This document shows, piece by piece, positions 10,577 to 18,432 of a stretch of DNA of 64,000 nucleotides. Source of the stretch: Modestobacter muralis. GTDB taxonomy: Bacteria > Actinomycetota > Actinomycetes > Mycobacteriales > Geodermatophilaceae. Position 1 is the first letter of the stretch. Each line of letters opens with the position of its first letter. The stretch lies in NCBI RefSeq assembly GCF_010682105.1, contig NZ_JAAGWH010000033.1, forward strand, positions 143,383 through 207,382. The letters run 5' to 3'. Under the pieces are notes generated by a model that was given only the letters and a program-made list of their open reading frames with translations, ran no database searches and was not told where the DNA came from. The translations under genes were made by a program, and so were the position numbers.

Positions 10577-11434
10577 GTGCTCGCCGCCGTCTCCGCCACC
10601 CGCTACGTCACCCCGCTCCGCGAGGGTGGCTCGCTGCCCGGCCTGATGGAGGCCGACGACCTGGGCACCTACGTGGTCAAGTGGCGGGCGGCCGGCCAGG
10701 GCGTGAAGGTGCTCGCCGCCGAGGTCATCTGCGGTGAGCTGGCCCGCCGGCTGTCGTTGCCGGTGCCCGCGCTGGTCACCGTCGACGTCGTCCCCGAGCT
10801 CGCGGTGGGGGAGCCGGACTACGAGGTGCAGGAGCTGCTGCGCAACTCCGCCGGGACGAACCTGGGCATGGACTACCTGCCCGGGGCGCTGGACTTCGAG
10901 GCCGGTGCGGCGCAGGTCGACCCGGAGCTGGCCGGGCGGGTGCTGTGGTTCGACGCCCTCATCGGCAACGTCGACCGCTCGTGGCGCAACCCGAACATGC
11001 TGTTCTGGCACCGCCGGCTGCAGCTCATCGACCACGGCGCCGCGCTGACCTTCCACCACCACTGGCCCGGCGCCGCGGCTGCGGTGGCCCGCGCCTATGA
11101 CGCGGTCCAGCACGCGCTGATCGAGTGCGCGCCCGACGTCCCGGCCGCCGACGCCGCGCTCGGCCGGCTGGTCACCCGCCCGCTGCTCACCGACGTGCTC
11201 GCCCAGGTCCCCGACGCGTGGCTGGAGGGTCCGAGCCCGGACGACGCCCCCGACGCCGTCCGCGCGCGCTACGTCGACCAGCTGCTGGCCCGGCTCGACG
11301 CCCGGGCCTCCTGGCTGCCCGGGGTGGTCGCCGCGGCAGCCGCCGGGGGCGCCGGCCGGGGGAGTGCCCCGCGTGGGCAGAACCGGCCGTCCTGGCTGGG
11401 GCCGCCGCCGCCGGAGGGCGTGACGCAGCGGTGA
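10577..11434 (+). CDS. HipA-like kinase
   Basis: Protein of 285 residues related to the HipA kinase fold. It has a nucleotide-loop-like GLMEADDLGTYVVKW, the catalytic-loop Asp and Asn in GNVDRSWRNPN near residue 138, and the metal-binding LIDHGA near 157. It lacks the long N-terminal HipA domain, and no HipB-type DNA-binding partner is adjacent. In many actinobacteria this short form is paired with a DUF3037 protein, as here (4-base overlap). Calling it a toxin would go beyond the evidence. GTG start. Confidence 0.78.
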   Translation: MLAAVSATRYVTPLREGGSLPGLMEADDLGTYVVKWRAAGQGVKVLAAEVICGELARRLSLPVPALVTVDVVPELAVGEPDYEVQELLRNSAGTNLGMDYLPGALDFEAGAAQVDPELAGRVLWFDALIGNVDRSWRNPNMLFWHRRLQLIDHGAALTFHHHWPGAAAAVARAYDAVQHALIECAPDVPAADAALGRLVTRPLLTDVLAQVPDAWLEGPSPDDAPDAVRARYVDQLLARLDARASWLPGVVAAAAAGGAGRGSAPRGQNRPSWLGPPPPEGVTQR

Positions 11435-11820
11435 GGGAGACCTTCGAGTACGCCGTGCTCCGGGTGGTGCCGCGGGTCGAGCGGGGGGAGTCGCTGAACG
11501 CCGGCGTCCTCGTCTACTGCCGGCAGCGCGACTACCTCGGCTCCCGGGTGCACCTGGACGTCGACCGGCTGCGGGCCCTCGACCCGACCGCCGACCCGGT
11601 CGCGATCACCGCCGCGCTGCAGGCCTCGGCCGACGTCTGCTCGGCCGAGGTCGGCGTGGGCGCTGCCGGCCGGGAGATGCTGGGCTCACGGTTCCGCTGG
11701 CTCACCGCGCCGCGCAGCACCGTCGTCCAGCCCGGCCCGGTGCACACCGGCCTGACCGCCGACCCCGACGCCGAGGTCGACCGCCTGCTGCAGCTGCTCG
11801 TCCTGCCCGTCACCGACTGA
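11431..11820 (+). CDS. DUF3037 domain protein
   Basis: Protein of 129 residues, function unknown. FEYAVLRVVPRVERGE followed by LNAGVLVYC is the diagnostic N-terminal DUF3037 pattern. The GTG at 11431 overlaps the stop of the HipA-like gene (GTGA), giving translational coupling and suggesting a stable two-protein pair. The helical middle part includes an ALDPTADP turn. Confidence 0.82.
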   Translation: MRETFEYAVLRVVPRVERGESLNAGVLVYCRQRDYLGSRVHLDVDRLRALDPTADPVAITAALQASADVCSAEVGVGAAGREMLGSRFRWLTAPRSTVVQPGPVHTGLTADPDAEVDRLLQLLVLPVTD

Positions 11821-11835
11821 GCCGGCCCGCACCGC

Positions 11836-12273
11836 TCAGGTGCAGAACTCGTTGCCCTCCGGGTCGGTCAGCACGGCCCAGGAGGTGCCCATGCCCGACC
11901 GGTTCTCGACGAAGGCCGCGCCCAGGGCGGTGAGCCGGTCGACGGCTGCGGCGATCCGCTCCCGCTGCTCGGCGGGCGGCACCGACGGCCCGCCGCCGGC
12001 CTGCAGGTCGATGTGCACCCGGTTCTTGACCGTCTTGGGCTCGGGAACCCGCTGGAAGAACAGCCTCGGCTGGGCCGGGTCGGTGCTCTCCACGGCGGAG
12101 GCGGAGTTCCACTGGTCCTCCGGCACGCCGCGGGCGGCCAGCCAGCTGGGCCAGTCGGCCGCGCCGTCGGGTGGACCGGGCACGCGGTAGCCGCGGTCGG
12201 CCAGCGCGGCGGCCCAGAAGGCGGCCAGCCGCCCGGGGTCCTGGGCGTCGAAGACGATCTGCACGGGTCGCAT
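11836..12273 (-). CDS. VOC-family (glyoxalase-fold) protein
   Basis: Protein of 145 residues with one vicinal-oxygen-chelate domain of the glyoxalase-like type. VQIVFDAQDPGRLAAFWAAAL is represented here by IVFDAQDPGRLAAFW. The central RVHIDLQA and the C-terminal LTDPEGNEFC carry the usual metal-site positions (H and E). ATG at 12273 starts the conserved region. Substrate unknown; many relatives are annotated as bleomycin-resistance-like without proof. Confidence 0.82.
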   Translation of the reverse strand: MRPVQIVFDAQDPGRLAAFWAAALADRGYRVPGPPDGAADWPSWLAARGVPEDQWNSASAVESTDPAQPRLFFQRVPEPKTVKNRVHIDLQAGGGPSVPPAEQRERIAAAVDRLTALGAAFVENRSGMGTSWAVLTDPEGNEFCT

Positions 12274-12341
12274 GCGGGGCAGTGTGCCGCTGGACACCGA
12301 CAGGACGGGAGGTGTCGGACGCCTCCGGTAGGACTCCGCGC

Positions 12342-12731
12342 ATGGAGATCTCCGCGGTGAGCGTGAGCGCCACCGACCTGCGCCGGGCCGTCGCCTTCTA
12401 CGAGCTGCTCGGCTTCACCTTCCCGCCCGTCGAGGACGGTGAGCAGCACGTGGAGACCGCGCCCGGCCGGGGCGCCCAGTTGATGATCGACTCGGTCGAG
12501 ATGCTCACCGAGCTGCTGGGGGAGGCGCCACGGCCGGGTACCGGCTCGGCGTTCGCCGTCCGGTGCGCCGACCCGGCCGAGGTCGACGCGGTGGCAGCCC
12601 GGGTCGCCACCGCGGGGCACACCGTGCTGATGGAGCCGTGGGACGCGCCCTGGGGCCAGCGCTACGCCACGGTCGCCGACCCCGACGGGTACGCGGTCGA
12701 CCTCTACGCCCCGTCGAGCCCGACGGACTGA
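12342..12731 (+). CDS. VOC-family (glyoxalase-fold) protein
   Basis: Protein of 129 residues with a single VOC domain. It begins with AVSVSATDLRRAVAFYELLG and ends with ATVADPDGYAVDLYAP, the typical paired beta-alpha-beta units. It is divergent from the VOC gene at 11836-12273, with 68 bases between them, but the two proteins are not close copies. Its 3' end overlaps the pterin dehydratase gene by 28 bases. Substrate unknown. Confidence 0.82.
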   Translation: MEISAVSVSATDLRRAVAFYELLGFTFPPVEDGEQHVETAPGRGAQLMIDSVEMLTELLGEAPRPGTGSAFAVRCADPAEVDAVAARVATAGHTVLMEPWDAPWGQRYATVADPDGYAVDLYAPSSPTD

Positions 12732-13018
12732 GCGGCGAGCAGTTCGTCGGCCCGGCGGGCGAACTCGACGTCGAGCTCGGTGACCGCGTCGACGGAGTGG
12801 GTCAGCAGGTGCACGGTGAGGGTGCCGTAGCTGATCTCGACGTCGGGGTGGTGGTCGAGGGCGTCGGCGACATCGGCCAGCGCCAGCACGTGCGCGGCGG
12901 CGGCGCGGAAGTCGATGCCCTGGGTCCGGCGGTGGATGCCGTGCACGTCACCGGTCCAGTCGTGCAGCTCCGTCAGTGCGTCGGCGAGGTCCTCGGGCGT
13001 CAGCGGGGTGCGTGCCAT
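12704..13018 (-). CDS. 4a-hydroxytetrahydrobiopterin dehydratase (pterin-4a-carbinolamine dehydratase)
   Basis: PCD/DCoH family enzyme of 104 residues, which dehydrates 4a-hydroxypterins. The active-site pattern is DHHPDVEISYGTLTVHLLTH, matching the family EAxxHxPD..Y..V.v.l.TH signature. In bacteria it may recycle pterins or serve molybdopterin enzymes. It overlaps the VOC gene convergently by 28 bases. Confidence 0.9.
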   Translation of the reverse strand: MARTPLTPEDLADALTELHDWTGDVHGIHRRTQGIDFRAAAAHVLALADVADALDHHPDVEISYGTLTVHLLTHSVDAVTELDVEFARRADELLAAQSVGLDGA

Positions 13019-13066
13019 GCCCCGATCCTGCCGTCTCGGCCTCGTCCCAGGGTCCTTCGACCTTCC

Positions 13067-13780
13067 TCAGGTGTGGAGCCCGCACTCCACCTTGTTCTTT
13101 CCGGCCCAGCGGCCGGCGCGGGGGTCCTCGCCGGGGGCGACGGGGCGGGTGCACGGCGCGCAGCCGATGGAGGCGTACCCGATCTCGGCCAGCGGGTTGA
13201 CCGGCACCTGGTGTTCGGTGATGTAGGCGTCCACGTCGTCCTGGGTCCAGGCGGCGAGCGGGTTGACCTTCACCATGCCGCGCTTGGCGTCCCAGTCGAC
13301 GACCTTGGTGCCGGTGCGGCTGGCCGACTCGTCGCGGCGCACGCCGGAGCCCCAGGCGGTGTAGCCGGCGAGCGCGGCGGCCAGCGGCTGCACCTTGCGC
13401 AGGGAGCAGCACAGGTCGGGGTCGCGCTCGTACAGCCGCGGGCCGTGCTCGGCGTCCTGCTCGGCCACGGTCTGGCTGGGCATGATGCTGTGCACGGTGA
13501 TCGGCAGGACGCTGCTGATCCAGTCGCGGGTGCCGATGGTCTCGGCGAAGTGGTAGCCGGTCTCCAGGAACACCACGTTCACCCCGGGGACGGCGCGGCC
13601 GGCCAGGTGCGCCAGCAGCCCGTCGGCCATCGAGGAGGTGATGGCGAAGGAGTCGCCGAACGTCTCCCCGGCCCAGGTGAGCACGGCCAGCGCCTGCTCG
13701 ACCGGGTCGGCGATGCCCTCGAACCGGGCGTCGGCCTGCGCGGCGAGCTCGGGCGTCGGTGTCGCGATCGCAGTCGTCAT
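13067..13780 (-). CDS. cysH: Adenylyl-sulfate (APS/PAPS) reductase
   Basis: Thioredoxin-dependent reductase of assimilatory sulfate reduction, 237 residues, making sulfite. The PP-loop region is FAITSSMADGLLAHL. It has the catalytic C-terminal ECGLHT and, importantly, both a CC pair (DLCCSLRKVQPL) and SIGCAPCT. These four cysteines bind [4Fe-4S] in the APS-specific subgroup, so APS rather than PAPS is the likelier substrate. The ATG overlaps the stop of the small zinc-ribbon gene by four bases. Third gene of the sir operon. Confidence 0.93.
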   Translation of the reverse strand: MTTAIATPTPELAAQADARFEGIADPVEQALAVLTWAGETFGDSFAITSSMADGLLAHLAGRAVPGVNVVFLETGYHFAETIGTRDWISSVLPITVHSIMPSQTVAEQDAEHGPRLYERDPDLCCSLRKVQPLAAALAGYTAWGSGVRRDESASRTGTKVVDWDAKRGMVKVNPLAAWTQDDVDAYITEHQVPVNPLAEIGYASIGCAPCTRPVAPGEDPRAGRWAGKNKVECGLHT

Positions 13781-13947
13781 GGGCGCTGGACCCCCGTTCC
13801 GGTCAGGTGGACGGTGAAGCTCCGCAGGCAGGCGCCGCAGCGCCAGCCGTCCGGGTCCTCGCCGTGCGGGATCAGGTCTTCCTCCCCGCAGTACGGGCAG
13901 TGGAACACCGGCAGCTGCCGGGTCCTTCCCGGCGGGGTCTGGCTCAC
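13777..13947 (-). CDS. Small zinc-ribbon protein between sir and cysH
   Basis: A 56-residue protein beginning V-S-Q-T-P-P-G-R. Two CxxC pairs (HCPYCGEED near residue 17 and WRCGACLRSF near 37) form a probable zinc ribbon. The GTG start overlaps the sir stop by four bases (13944-13947), and its stop overlaps the cysH ATG by four bases (13777-13780). This double coupling makes it a real gene despite its size. From memory, streptomycetes carry a similarly placed small gene. Role unknown; zinc or iron-sulfur/thiol handling for sulfite production is a guess. Confidence 0.85.
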   Translation of the reverse strand: MSQTPPGRTRQLPVFHCPYCGEEDLIPHGEDPDGWRCGACLRSFTVHLTGTGVQRP

Positions 13948-15632
13948 CGCAGCCAGTCGTCCTCGGCCCGGGCCACGTAGGCGGCGAACCGCTCGCCCTC
14001 GGTGCGCCGCTCCGTGAACCCGCGCAGCACCCGCTCGCAGTAGTCCGCGGTCTCGTCCTTGGTGATCTTGTGGGCGCGCAGCTTGCGGCCGAAGGTCGCC
14101 TCGATGCCGAGGTGGCCGCCCAGGTGCACCTGGAACCCCTCGACGCTCTCGCCGGCGGCGTTGGTGACGATCATGCCCTTGAAGCCGATGTCGGCGGTCT
14201 GGAACCGGGCGCAGGCGTTGGGGCAGCCGTTGACGTTGATCGCGATCGGCTCGTCGAAGTCCGGCAGCCGGGCCTCGAGCTCGGTGAACAGCTCCTGGGC
14301 GTGGGCCTTGGTCTCCACGATCGCGAGCTTGCAGAACTCCAGGCCGGTGCAGGCCATGGTGCCGCGGCGGAACGCACTGGGGCGCACCTGCAGGTCCAGG
14401 GCGTCCAGCTCGGCGATCAGCGGCTCCACCTGGTCGTCGGCGACGTCGAGGATCGCCAGCTTCTGCTGCGCCGTCGTCCGGATGCGGCCCTGCGCGTAGC
14501 GGTCGGCCAGCTCGGCGACCTGGGTGAGCAGGGTGCCGCTGACCCGGCCGGTGCGCAGGGCGAAGCCCAGCACGTTGCGGCCGTCGCGCTGCTTGGAGAC
14601 GCCGACGTGGTCGCGCTGGTCGTGCGCGGCCGGTGCGGGGGCCGGGCCGTCGGGCAGCGGCTCGTGCAGGTACTCGTCCTGCAGCACCTGGCGGAACTTC
14701 TCCGGGCCCCAGTCGGCGAGCAGGAACTTCAGCCGGGCCTGGGTCCGCGAGCGGCGGTAGCCGTAGTCACGGAACACCGAGCAGACCCCGGCCCACACGT
14801 CAGAGACCTGGTCGGGGCGGACGAAGACGCCGAGCCGCACGGCCAGCTTCGGGTTGGTGGACAGCCCGCCGCCCACCCACACGTCGTAGCCGGCCTCACC
14901 GTCGGCGTTCACGACGCCGACGAAGGAGAGGTCGTTGATCTCGTGGCCGGTGCAGTGGTCGACGCAGCCGGACATCGAGGTCTTGAACTTGCGCGGCAGG
15001 TTGGAGAACTCCGGGCTGCCCACGTACTGCTCGACCGTCTCGGCGATCACGCCGGTGGCGTCGATGACCTCGTCCGCGAGCACCCCGGCCAGCGGGCAGT
15101 TGAGCATGGTGCGCGGGGTGTCACCGCACGCCTCCATGGTCGACAGGCCCACGGACTCCAGGCGGTCCCAGATCTCCGGGACGTCCTCGATGCGGATCCA
15201 GTGGTACTGGATGTTCTGCCGGTCGGTGACGTCGGCGACGTCCCGGCCGAAGTCGGTGCTGATCGAGGCGAGCACGCGGAGCTGGTCCGACGACAGCTGC
15301 CCGCCGTCGATGCGGGCGCGCAGCATGAAGTAGCGGTCCTCGAGCTCCTCGGGCTCCAGCACGGCGGTCTTGCCGCCGGGGATGCCCTGCGCGCGCTGGG
15401 TGTACAGCCCGAACCAGCGCATCCGGCCCCGCAGGTCACCGGGGTCGATGGAGTCGAAGCCGGCCTTGGAGTAGATGTCGATGATCCGCTGGCGCACCTC
15501 GAGCCCGTCGGAGTCCTTCTTCATCCGCTCGTTCGGGTTCAGCGGCTCGCGGTAGCCGAGCGCCCACTGGCCCTGTCCACGGACGGGCCGGTTGCTGCTG
15601 CGGGTGGGGGAGGACACGTCAGGAGTCTCCAT
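13944..15632 (-). CDS. sir: Nitrite/sulfite reductase (siroheme, ferredoxin-type)
   Basis: Siroheme-[4Fe-4S] reductase of 562 residues that probably reduces sulfite to sulfide, given cysH in the same operon. It has two internally repeated halves. The cluster ligands are CTGLEFC (CX5C) and NGCPNACARFQ (CX3C) in the C-terminal half. N-terminal siroheme-pocket residues lie in YWxxR-like IQYHWIRIED. The ATG at 15632 is used here, but a GTG at 15617 has a better ribosome site (GGAG about ten bases upstream). A cysteine-rich leader peptide lies upstream. Confidence 0.93.
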   Translation of the reverse strand: METPDVSSPTRSSNRPVRGQGQWALGYREPLNPNERMKKDSDGLEVRQRIIDIYSKAGFDSIDPGDLRGRMRWFGLYTQRAQGIPGGKTAVLEPEELEDRYFMLRARIDGGQLSSDQLRVLASISTDFGRDVADVTDRQNIQYHWIRIEDVPEIWDRLESVGLSTMEACGDTPRTMLNCPLAGVLADEVIDATGVIAETVEQYVGSPEFSNLPRKFKTSMSGCVDHCTGHEINDLSFVGVVNADGEAGYDVWVGGGLSTNPKLAVRLGVFVRPDQVSDVWAGVCSVFRDYGYRRSRTQARLKFLLADWGPEKFRQVLQDEYLHEPLPDGPAPAPAAHDQRDHVGVSKQRDGRNVLGFALRTGRVSGTLLTQVAELADRYAQGRIRTTAQQKLAILDVADDQVEPLIAELDALDLQVRPSAFRRGTMACTGLEFCKLAIVETKAHAQELFTELEARLPDFDEPIAINVNGCPNACARFQTADIGFKGMIVTNAAGESVEGFQVHLGGHLGIEATFGRKLRAHKITKDETADYCERVLRGFTERRTEGERFAAYVARAEDDWLR

Positions 15633-15639
15633 CTGCGCT

Positions 15640-15656
15640 GCGCACGGGACGTGCGC
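15640..15656 (-). promoter_or_regulatory. Hairpin immediately upstream of sir
   Basis: Perfect 7-bp stem GCGCACG-tcc-CGTGCGC, ending eight bases before the sir ATG. It lies between the leader peptide stop and sir, so it could couple leader translation to sir expression. I see no alternative pairing partner clear enough to call an attenuator. Confidence 0.45.
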
Positions 15657-15707
15657 CACGCGGCCGGGGGAGTGCAGCGAGGAGGGCTGCAGAGAACAGA
15701 GCCGGGG

Positions 15708-15794
15708 TCAGCGCGCGGCGCGACAGGCGGCGCTGCAGACGCGCGCCAGGTCGATGTGCAGGCGCGCCACGAGGGGAACGCCGCAGTCCGTCAC
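15708..15794 (-). CDS. Cysteine-containing leader peptide upstream of sir
   Basis: A 28-residue frame starting with GTG at 15794 and ending with LVARLHIDLARVCSAACR and three more residues. It contains three cysteines, two of them in the VCSAAC tail. Short LHVDLxRVxSAxCR peptides are known as putative leader peptides ahead of sulfur-assimilation genes in actinobacteria. This one lies 75 bases upstream of sir on the same strand. The likely role is cis control: ribosome stalling at the Cys codons when cysteinyl-tRNA is scarce. Too small for routine gene calling. Confidence 0.8.
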   Translation of the reverse strand: MTDCGVPLVARLHIDLARVCSAACRAAR

Positions 15795-15828
15795 GACCCG
15801 ATCGTCCCACACCCCGGCCCGGCGCCGG

Positions 15829-16557
15829 TCAGCGCGCGGCGAGCAGCGCCCGGACGGCCGGCAGCAGGGGCCGGTCGGCGGGGATCCAGTCCAGCGCCTC
15901 CAGCTCGTCGGCGGGCAGCCAGCGCAGCTCGGAGTGCTCGTGGGCGACCAGCTCGCCGCCGGTGACCCGGCCCGACCACACCCGCAGCGTCGAGGCACCC
16001 GGCGCGCCGCCGGCCACCACGCCGTCCAGCGGGACCTCGCCGAGGAAGGACCCCGGTGTGATGAGGACGCCCAGCTCCTCCCGGCACTCCCGGACCAGCG
16101 CCGACAGGTCGGACTCGCCGCGCTCCACCTTGCCGCCGGGGAACTCCCACAGCCCGGCCAGCCCGCCGGTGCCGCGCTGGGCCACCAGCACCCGGCGCCG
16201 GTCGTCGACCAGCGCCGCGCCCACCACCTGGGTCACGTCCAGCGCCCGCCGGGCGGCCGCAGCGGCGTGGGCGTCGGCATGGGCGGCCATGGCCCGGGCG
16301 AACCGACGCCGCCCGAGCGGACCGCGGGGGACCCCGTCGACCAGCTCGTGCACGAGCGTGCCGGCGGCGGTGGCCTCGAAGGTGCGGGTGTGCACCACGC
16401 GCCGGCCGCGGGAGGACGCCGTGTACTCGTCGCGCCAGGGTCGCTCGGACACCACCTCGGTCAGCGGGTGGGCCCAGGGGCGCCCCAGCGCGCGGGCGAC
16501 GTCGAAGGCGACGGTGAGCGGGGCGTCCACCAGAGTGGTGAACCGCAGCTGCGACAC
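15829..16557 (-). CDS. SRPBCC-Nudix fusion protein
   Basis: Protein of 242 residues. The first half (about 1-105) reads as an SRPBCC/polyketide-cyclase-like domain (RFTTLVDAPLTVAFDVARAL, ending in helices). The second half (about 110-242) is a MutT-type Nudix hydrolase with a complete Nudix box, G-x5-E-x7-REUXEEXGU, in GGKVERGES...RECREELGV. It probably cleans up oxidised or damaged nucleotides. The GTG at 16557 follows gggaag; an alternative GTG is at 16578. It is divergent from the Rrf2 gene (36 bases). Confidence 0.82.
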   Translation of the reverse strand: MSQLRFTTLVDAPLTVAFDVARALGRPWAHPLTEVVSERPWRDEYTASSRGRRVVHTRTFEATAAGTLVHELVDGVPRGPLGRRRFARAMAAHADAHAAAAARRALDVTQVVGAALVDDRRRVLVAQRGTGGLAGLWEFPGGKVERGESDLSALVRECREELGVLITPGSFLGEVPLDGVVAGGAPGASTLRVWSGRVTGGELVAHEHSELRWLPADELEALDWIPADRPLLPAVRALLAAR

Positions 16558-16593
16558 GGGGGTCAGCTTCCCAGACACGGCAGGATGGGCTGC

Positions 16594-17070
16594 GTGCGCA
16601 TCTCTGCCCGGGTCGACTACGCGGTGCGGGCAGCCGTCGAGCTGGCCGCCGTCGCCCCCGATTCCCTCACCTCCGACCGGATCGCGCAGGCGCAGGGCAT
16701 CCCGGCGCGCTTCCTGCAGGCCATCCTCGGCGACCTGCAGCACGCCCGGCTGGTCACCAGCCAGCGCGGCCGCGAGGGCGGGTACCGGCTGGCGCTGCCG
16801 CCGTCGGAGGTCTCCATCGCCCGGGTGATGCGCGTCGAGCAGGGCTTCCTCGCCGAGGTGCACGGCCAGCGCCCGGAGGACGTCGAGTACCCCGGGGCCG
16901 CGGCGCCGCTGTCCTCGGTCTGGGTCGCCGCGCGGGAGGCCTACCGCCGGGTGCTGGAGAACGTCACCCTGGCCGACGTCGTCGCCGGCCGGATGCCCCC
17001 GGAGGTCGCCGAGATGATCGAGCTCGACAGCGCCTGGCGCTCCTTCGGCGTCGTCGCCGACCAGGACTGA
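16594..17070 (+). CDS. Rrf2-family transcriptional regulator
   Basis: Winged-helix regulator of 158 residues. It begins with the typical RISARVDYAVRAAVELA, has a recognition-helix segment IPARFLQAILGDLQHA, and the wing QRGREGGYRLA. The three cysteines that bind an iron-sulfur cluster in IscR/NsrR are absent, which places it nearer the cluster-free (CymR-like) branch. CymR controls cysteine metabolism in Firmicutes, so control of the nearby sir-cysH operon is an attractive but unproven idea. GTG with agga upstream. Confidence 0.88.
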   Translation: MRISARVDYAVRAAVELAAVAPDSLTSDRIAQAQGIPARFLQAILGDLQHARLVTSQRGREGGYRLALPPSEVSIARVMRVEQGFLAEVHGQRPEDVEYPGAAAPLSSVWVAAREAYRRVLENVTLADVVAGRMPPEVAEMIELDSAWRSFGVVADQD

Positions 17071-17076
17071 CCTCGC

Positions 17077-18432
17077 TCAGCCGGCGGCGTTGCCGGTCAC
17101 GTTCCAGTCGGCCAGCCGCAGCGCGGGGACCGCGACCCGGTTGTGGCCCATCGGCCCCATCAGCCGGGTGGGCTGCCCCTCGACCACGGAGCCGACCGTG
17201 ACCGCGCCCGGCGCCAGCGCCTCCAGGTAGGACTGGGTGAACCGCAGCGTGCTCACCGCGGCCACCACCTGACCGCCCTCGACCAGCCAGACGCCGTTGC
17301 GGGTCAGCCCCGTCCACACCGACCGCTTGGGGTCGACGGCGCGGGTGTACCAGAGGTCGCTGACCAGCAGCCCACGGTCCAACCCCGCGACCAGCTCGTC
17401 GACCGTGCCGCCGGCACCGGCCGACAGCGCCGGGTCACCGGCCACCGGGCCCCACGTCGAGCCGACGTCCGAGCCGTGCCCGGACGACGTCCGCCCCAGG
17501 GCAGCGGCCACCCGCCGGTCGGTGGTCAGGCCCACCGGGACGCCGTCGCGCACCAGCTCGGTGCGCCCGGTCGGCGTCCCCTCGCTGTCGAACGGCAGCC
17601 CGACGCCGGTGTGCGGGTCGTCGACCAGGGTGACCGCGGGGTCGAACTGCTGCTCGCCCAGCCGCAGCCCCGACGTCCCGTCGACGACGGCCTTGCCGTT
17701 GAACTGACCCGACACCAGCCCGGCGACCAGGTCGGTCACCGCGGCCGCCTCCAGCACCACCGGGTACACGCCCGGGTCCACGGGGACGCCGTCCACGCCG
17801 GCGCGGGCCTTCGTCGCGGCCCGGGCACCGAGGGCGGCACAGTCGAGGTCGGCCAGCCGCCCGGTCATCGCGCGGGCCACGCCGTCGGCGCCGCTGAGCC
17901 GGGCGATGCCGTCGCCGGTCGCCGAGGTGGTCGCGCCGCGCAGGTGCCGGCCGGCGGTGTCGGCCAGCACGGTGGTCAGCGACGCGGTCTGCACGAAGCC
18001 CGCGGTGCTCAGCCCGCCGGCGGCCTCGACGAACGCGGCCACGCCGGCCGCGCGCTCGGCGGGGGATGCCTCGGCGGTCGCCGGGTCGAACGAGCCGGCC
18101 GACGTCAGCGGCGCGGGTGTGCCGAGTCCCGGCCAGTCCGGGTCGCGGGGCCGCAGTCGCGCCGCGGCCAGGGTCGCGGCGACCAGGTCGGCGAGCGCGC
18201 CGGGGCGGCTGCGGGTGGTCGCTGCCGTCGCCGTCCGGCCGCCGTCCACGGTCAGCTGCAGGTGCACCGTGACCCGCTCGTCGGCGACGTTCTGGTGGAT
18301 CGCGGAGTCGGCGAACCGGGTCAGCGCGAGCGCGGCCTGCTCGACGCGCACGGTCGCCTGCGCGTCCGGCCCGGCCTGCGCGCGGACCTGGTCGAGGACC
18401 GCCGTGGCGAGCCCGTCGAGGTCGGCGGTCAC
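17077..18432 (-). CDS. pmbA: TldD/PmbA-family metalloprotease-like protein (PmbA/TldE type)
   Basis: Protein of 451 residues, the TldE/PmbA-like partner lacking the HExxxH metal site. Recognisable parts are an N-terminal helical domain (VRVEQAALALTRFADSAIHQN), the Gly-rich middle with PVDPGVYPVVLEAAAVTDLV, and the C-terminal TLRFTQSYLEALAPGAVTVG. TldD/TldE heterodimers degrade or trim small peptides. The GTG overlaps the tldD stop by four bases, consistent with an obligate pair. Confidence 0.9.
   Translation of the reverse strand: MTADLDGLATAVLDQVRAQAGPDAQATVRVEQAALALTRFADSAIHQNVADERVTVHLQLTVDGGRTATAATTRSRPGALADLVAATLAAARLRPRDPDWPGLGTPAPLTSAGSFDPATAEASPAERAAGVAAFVEAAGGLSTAGFVQTASLTTVLADTAGRHLRGATTSATGDGIARLSGADGVARAMTGRLADLDCAALGARAATKARAGVDGVPVDPGVYPVVLEAAAVTDLVAGLVSGQFNGKAVVDGTSGLRLGEQQFDPAVTLVDDPHTGVGLPFDSEGTPTGRTELVRDGVPVGLTTDRRVAAALGRTSSGHGSDVGSTWGPVAGDPALSAGAGGTVDELVAGLDRGLLVSDLWYTRAVDPKRSVWTGLTRNGVWLVEGGQVVAAVSTLRFTQSYLEALAPGAVTVGSVVEGQPTRLMGPMGHNRVAVPALRLADWNVTGNAAG

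Noticed and set aside
10577..11820. Classical HipBA toxin-antitoxin module
   Set aside because: No HipB-like DNA-binding protein is present and the HipA N-terminal domain is missing.
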